Shown: piece by piece, positions 62,160-64,000 of the stretch | Position numbering within the stretch: position 1 is the stretch's first letter | How the letters are laid out: every line of letters begins with the position of its first letter | The notes under the pieces: generated by a model | The model's database searches: none | Seen by the model: only the letters and a program-made list of their open reading frames with translations | What the model was told of the DNA's origin: nothing | Origin: an uncultured Oleiphilus sp. | Lineage (GTDB): Bacteria; Pseudomonadota; Gammaproteobacteria; Pseudomonadales; Oleiphilaceae | Assembly (NCBI GenBank): GCA_913020045.1 | Contig: CAJWBE010000007.1 | Location: forward strand, 62,001 to 126,000 | DNA: 64,000 bases | Direction of reading: 5' to 3' | Position numbers and translations under genes: made by a program

Positions 62160-63302
62160 ATGAGCAAACACGATTTTTACCTAGAGGACGGCGACTACGC
62201 ACGCGTATATGAATTTGCTGAAGACCCCATTGCCGGTGTCGATCGCTGTCTCAAACTGGAAGCACAGACTCCCCCTAAACCGGAAAACCTAAAACCAAGA
62301 GACGTGATCATTGAGGTAAAAAGTGCCTCAGTCGGTTGGGTAGACTTGCTCATGACCAGCGGGCAATACCAGCATATGCCGCCGTTGCCGTATACGCCGG
62401 GGCTAGAGTATAGCGGAATTGTGCGTTGGGCCGGCGAGCAAGTCGACCCTGCTATCGCGAGCGTGGGCGACCGTGTATTGGTCGACGGTTTTGTGACCGG
62501 CCCGAGGTCTCCCGGAGACTATCAGCAGTATGGCGGTTTTGCCCGTTATGCGGTGGCACCAATGAACGGCGTGCGCAAAATCCCAGAGGGCTTTTCCTTC
62601 GACCAAGCGTGTAACTTGCTGGGTAGCTACGAAACGGCTTACCACTGCTTGATCGCGCGCGGAAAATTGAAAGCCGGAGAGACGGTATTGATTCACGGTG
62701 CATCTGGGGCGACAGGCTTAGCGGCCGTTCATATCGCCAAGATTATCGGCGCAACGGTCATCGCGACAGGCCGCTCAGACGAGAAGCTGAGCGTCGTTCA
62801 AGCCCAAGGCGCCGACCATATTATCAACTGTAAATCCAATGACCCCGAGGTCAGTGTTCGCCCCTTTCGAGACGAAGTGAAGGCGCTAACCGGTGGTCGT
62901 GGTGTCGATGTTGTTTACGATGGCGTTGGTGGCGATATCTCGATCGAAAGTATGCGATGTGTGAAATTTGGCGCGCGCTTTTTGGTGGTTGGCTGGGCCT
63001 CCACGCCGTTTGTATCGAAGGGGAAGGGGCAGCGCGGTGCGCCCAAGGCCAACATGCTACCGACCAATTTAATGATGATGAAAGGCCTAGATGTGTTGGG
63101 TTGTCCAACGGTTATCTCTACGCAACATGATGCCTCCATTCGGCCAGAGCGTTTGGCAAAAATTATGGAGTGGGTTGAGTCAGGGCAGCTTCGGCCTTAT
63201 GTCTCTCATACCTTTGCGCTCTCGCAAGTGAAAGACGCGCTCAAAGCAAAGTGGGCAGGTGATATTATTGGTGGTTGTGTTGTACACCCAAGCCCGGAAT
63301 AG
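62160..63302 (+). CDS. Zinc-independent MDR oxidoreductase (quinone reductase-like)
   Basis: This 380-aa protein belongs to the NADPH:quinone oxidoreductase branch of the medium-chain dehydrogenase superfamily. It has the substrate-domain opening SVGWVDLLMTSGQY, the NLLGSYETAYHCL segment, and the cofactor motif IHGASGATGLAAVHIAKI near residue 180. Zinc-binding residues are not apparent. The ATG at 62160 follows GAAGG at 9 bp; an in-frame TTG at 62151 overlaps it and is unlikely. The acyl-CoA dehydrogenase gene follows 40 bp later on the same strand, so the two are likely co-transcribed. The substrate is unknown; enoyl or enone reduction is plausible. Confidence 0.88.
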   Translation: MSKHDFYLEDGDYARVYEFAEDPIAGVDRCLKLEAQTPPKPENLKPRDVIIEVKSASVGWVDLLMTSGQYQHMPPLPYTPGLEYSGIVRWAGEQVDPAIASVGDRVLVDGFVTGPRSPGDYQQYGGFARYAVAPMNGVRKIPEGFSFDQACNLLGSYETAYHCLIARGKLKAGETVLIHGASGATGLAAVHIAKIIGATVIATGRSDEKLSVVQAQGADHIINCKSNDPEVSVRPFRDEVKALTGGRGVDVVYDGVGGDISIESMRCVKFGARFLVVGWASTPFVSKGKGQRGAPKANMLPTNLMMMKGLDVLGCPTVISTQHDASIRPERLAKIMEWVESGQLRPYVSHTFALSQVKDALKAKWAGDIIGGCVVHPSPE

Positions 63303-63342
63303 AAGCGCCGGCTTCAATTAACAATAAGAAAGAGGGTTCCTT

Positions 63343-64000
63343 GTGGAATTTACACACGAACATGAGCAGATCCGCGCAACAACGAGAAAGTTTGTTGAGC
63401 AAGAAATTAACCCATTCATCCCAGAATGGGAGGAAGCAGGGCGCTTTCCCGCGCACGAGCTATTCAAAAAACTGGGTAACTTGGGTTTATTAGGCATTCA
63501 CAAACCGGTCGAGTACGGCGGCATGGGATTGGACTACTCCTACAACATGGTGGCGGTAGAGGAATACGGGCGATCGATTGGTGCCGGTGTCCCGACAGCC
63601 ATAGGCGTTCAAACGGATATGGCAACGCCCGCCCTGGCGCGTTTTGGGAGTGATGCGTTAAAACGAGAATTCTTAGCACCGGCCATCGCAGGCGACCTTG
63701 TTGCCAGCATTGCCGTGACCGAACCCAGCGCGGGCTCTGATGTTGCCAATATCAAGACGACGGCACGCAAAGACGGTGACGACTACATTATCAATGGCAG
63801 CAAAACCTACATCACTACCGGCAATCAATGTGATTTTTTTACTTTGTTGTGCAATACCAGTGATGGCGATATGCATGGCAACAAGTCGCTCATCATTGTT
63901 CCGGCCAATCTACCGGGCGTCGACCGTAGCACCTCACTAAAGAAAATGGGCCTGCTGTGTTCCGATACAGCCACTGTCTTTTTTGACGATGTTCGCGTAC
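63343..64000 (+). CDS. Acyl-CoA dehydrogenase, 3' end missing
   Basis: The frame runs from a GTG at 63343, preceded by AGAGGG, to the window end and is cut off. The 219 visible residues (MEFTHEHEQIRATTRKFVEQ...) show the N-terminal helical domain and the middle beta domain of a FAD acyl-CoA dehydrogenase: GLLGIHKPVEYGGMGLDYS, SIAVTEPSAGSDVANIKT, INGSKTYITTGNQCDF. It catalyses the first step of beta-oxidation on some acyl-CoA. The catalytic glutamate lies past the cut. It probably shares an operon with the MDR gene and fits fatty-acid use after hydrocarbon oxidation. Confidence 0.92.
   Translation, partial: MEFTHEHEQIRATTRKFVEQEINPFIPEWEEAGRFPAHELFKKLGNLGLLGIHKPVEYGGMGLDYSYNMVAVEEYGRSIGAGVPTAIGVQTDMATPALARFGSDALKREFLAPAIAGDLVASIAVTEPSAGSDVANIKTTARKDGDDYIINGSKTYITTGNQCDFFTLLCNTSDGDMHGNKSLIIVPANLPGVDRSTSLKKMGLLCSDTATVFFDDVRV

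Noticed and set aside
1-64000. Mobile element, prophage, CRISPR or tRNA genes
   Set aside because: No transposase, integrase, phage gene, repeat-spacer array or cloverleaf was found. The gene content looks chromosomal and continuous.

Overview
The window is one continuous stretch of a Gram-negative, aerobic, probably marine gammaproteobacterial chromosome. Support comes from MiaE and the choline-kinase-like homoserine kinase typical of pseudomonad-type gammaproteobacteria, outer-membrane porins, many Cache/MCP/hybrid-kinase sensors, an H-NOX module, an ArsJ-type arsenic operon, and CYP153/AlmA-type hydrocarbon oxidation genes. I cannot assign a genus. Genes are dense, in short same-strand operons. 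I see no rRNA, tRNA, insertion sequence, prophage or CRISPR array. Both end genes (miaE and an acyl-CoA dehydrogenase) are cut by the window edges.

Layout. 1-2.9 kb: miaE, thrB and a DUF5610-like protein. 2.9-12.2 kb: a purine locus with guanine deaminase, a four-gene BmpA-type nucleoside/purine ABC importer, a RutR-like TetR regulator, a tandem DsbA-like protein and a purine-type phosphoribosyltransferase. 12.4-38.3 kb: a long sensory region. It holds a DUF4397 lipoprotein, two chemoreceptors, a REC-REC-kinase, a porin and small periplasmic binding protein divergent from a Cache hybrid kinase, an HDOD protein coupled to soluble transhydrogenase, a GDSL esterase, a CAP lipoprotein, an H-NOX/hybrid kinase/response regulator operon, and a LOV-domain hybrid kinase with an orphan substrate-binding protein. 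38.5-42.0 kb: the arsenic operon acr3-gapdh-arsJ. 42.7-48.5 kb: an EAL phosphodiesterase, PtsP and a cysteine-repeat periplasmic protein. 48.6-53.2 kb: an AraC regulator divergent from flavin monooxygenase-hydrolase-SDR. 53.3-57.3 kb: an RstAB-like two-component system, an outer-membrane barrel and a DUF1499 lipoprotein. 57.4-64.0 kb: CYP153 with ferredoxin, AraC regulator and ferredoxin reductase, then a quinone-reductase-like MDR and an acyl-CoA dehydrogenase.

How the genes fit together. The purine genes describe uptake, deamination of guanine and phosphoribosyl salvage. The sensory region offers inputs for NO (H-NOX), blue light (LOV) and periplasmic ligands (Cache domains, binding proteins). 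Its outputs are phosphorelays, chemotaxis and c-di-GMP hydrolysis. The last 15 kb reads as an oxidation programme for aliphatic or alicyclic compounds: CYP153 terminal hydroxylation, Baeyer-Villiger-type oxidation with ester hydrolysis, and beta-oxidation.

The most interesting items are the dual-input LOV/Cache kinase with its binding protein, the secreted protein with four exact 33-residue CGxDxxC repeats, a short 11/22-bp phased tandem repeat after arsJ, and AGACAT boxes shared by the two AraC-controlled divergent promoters.
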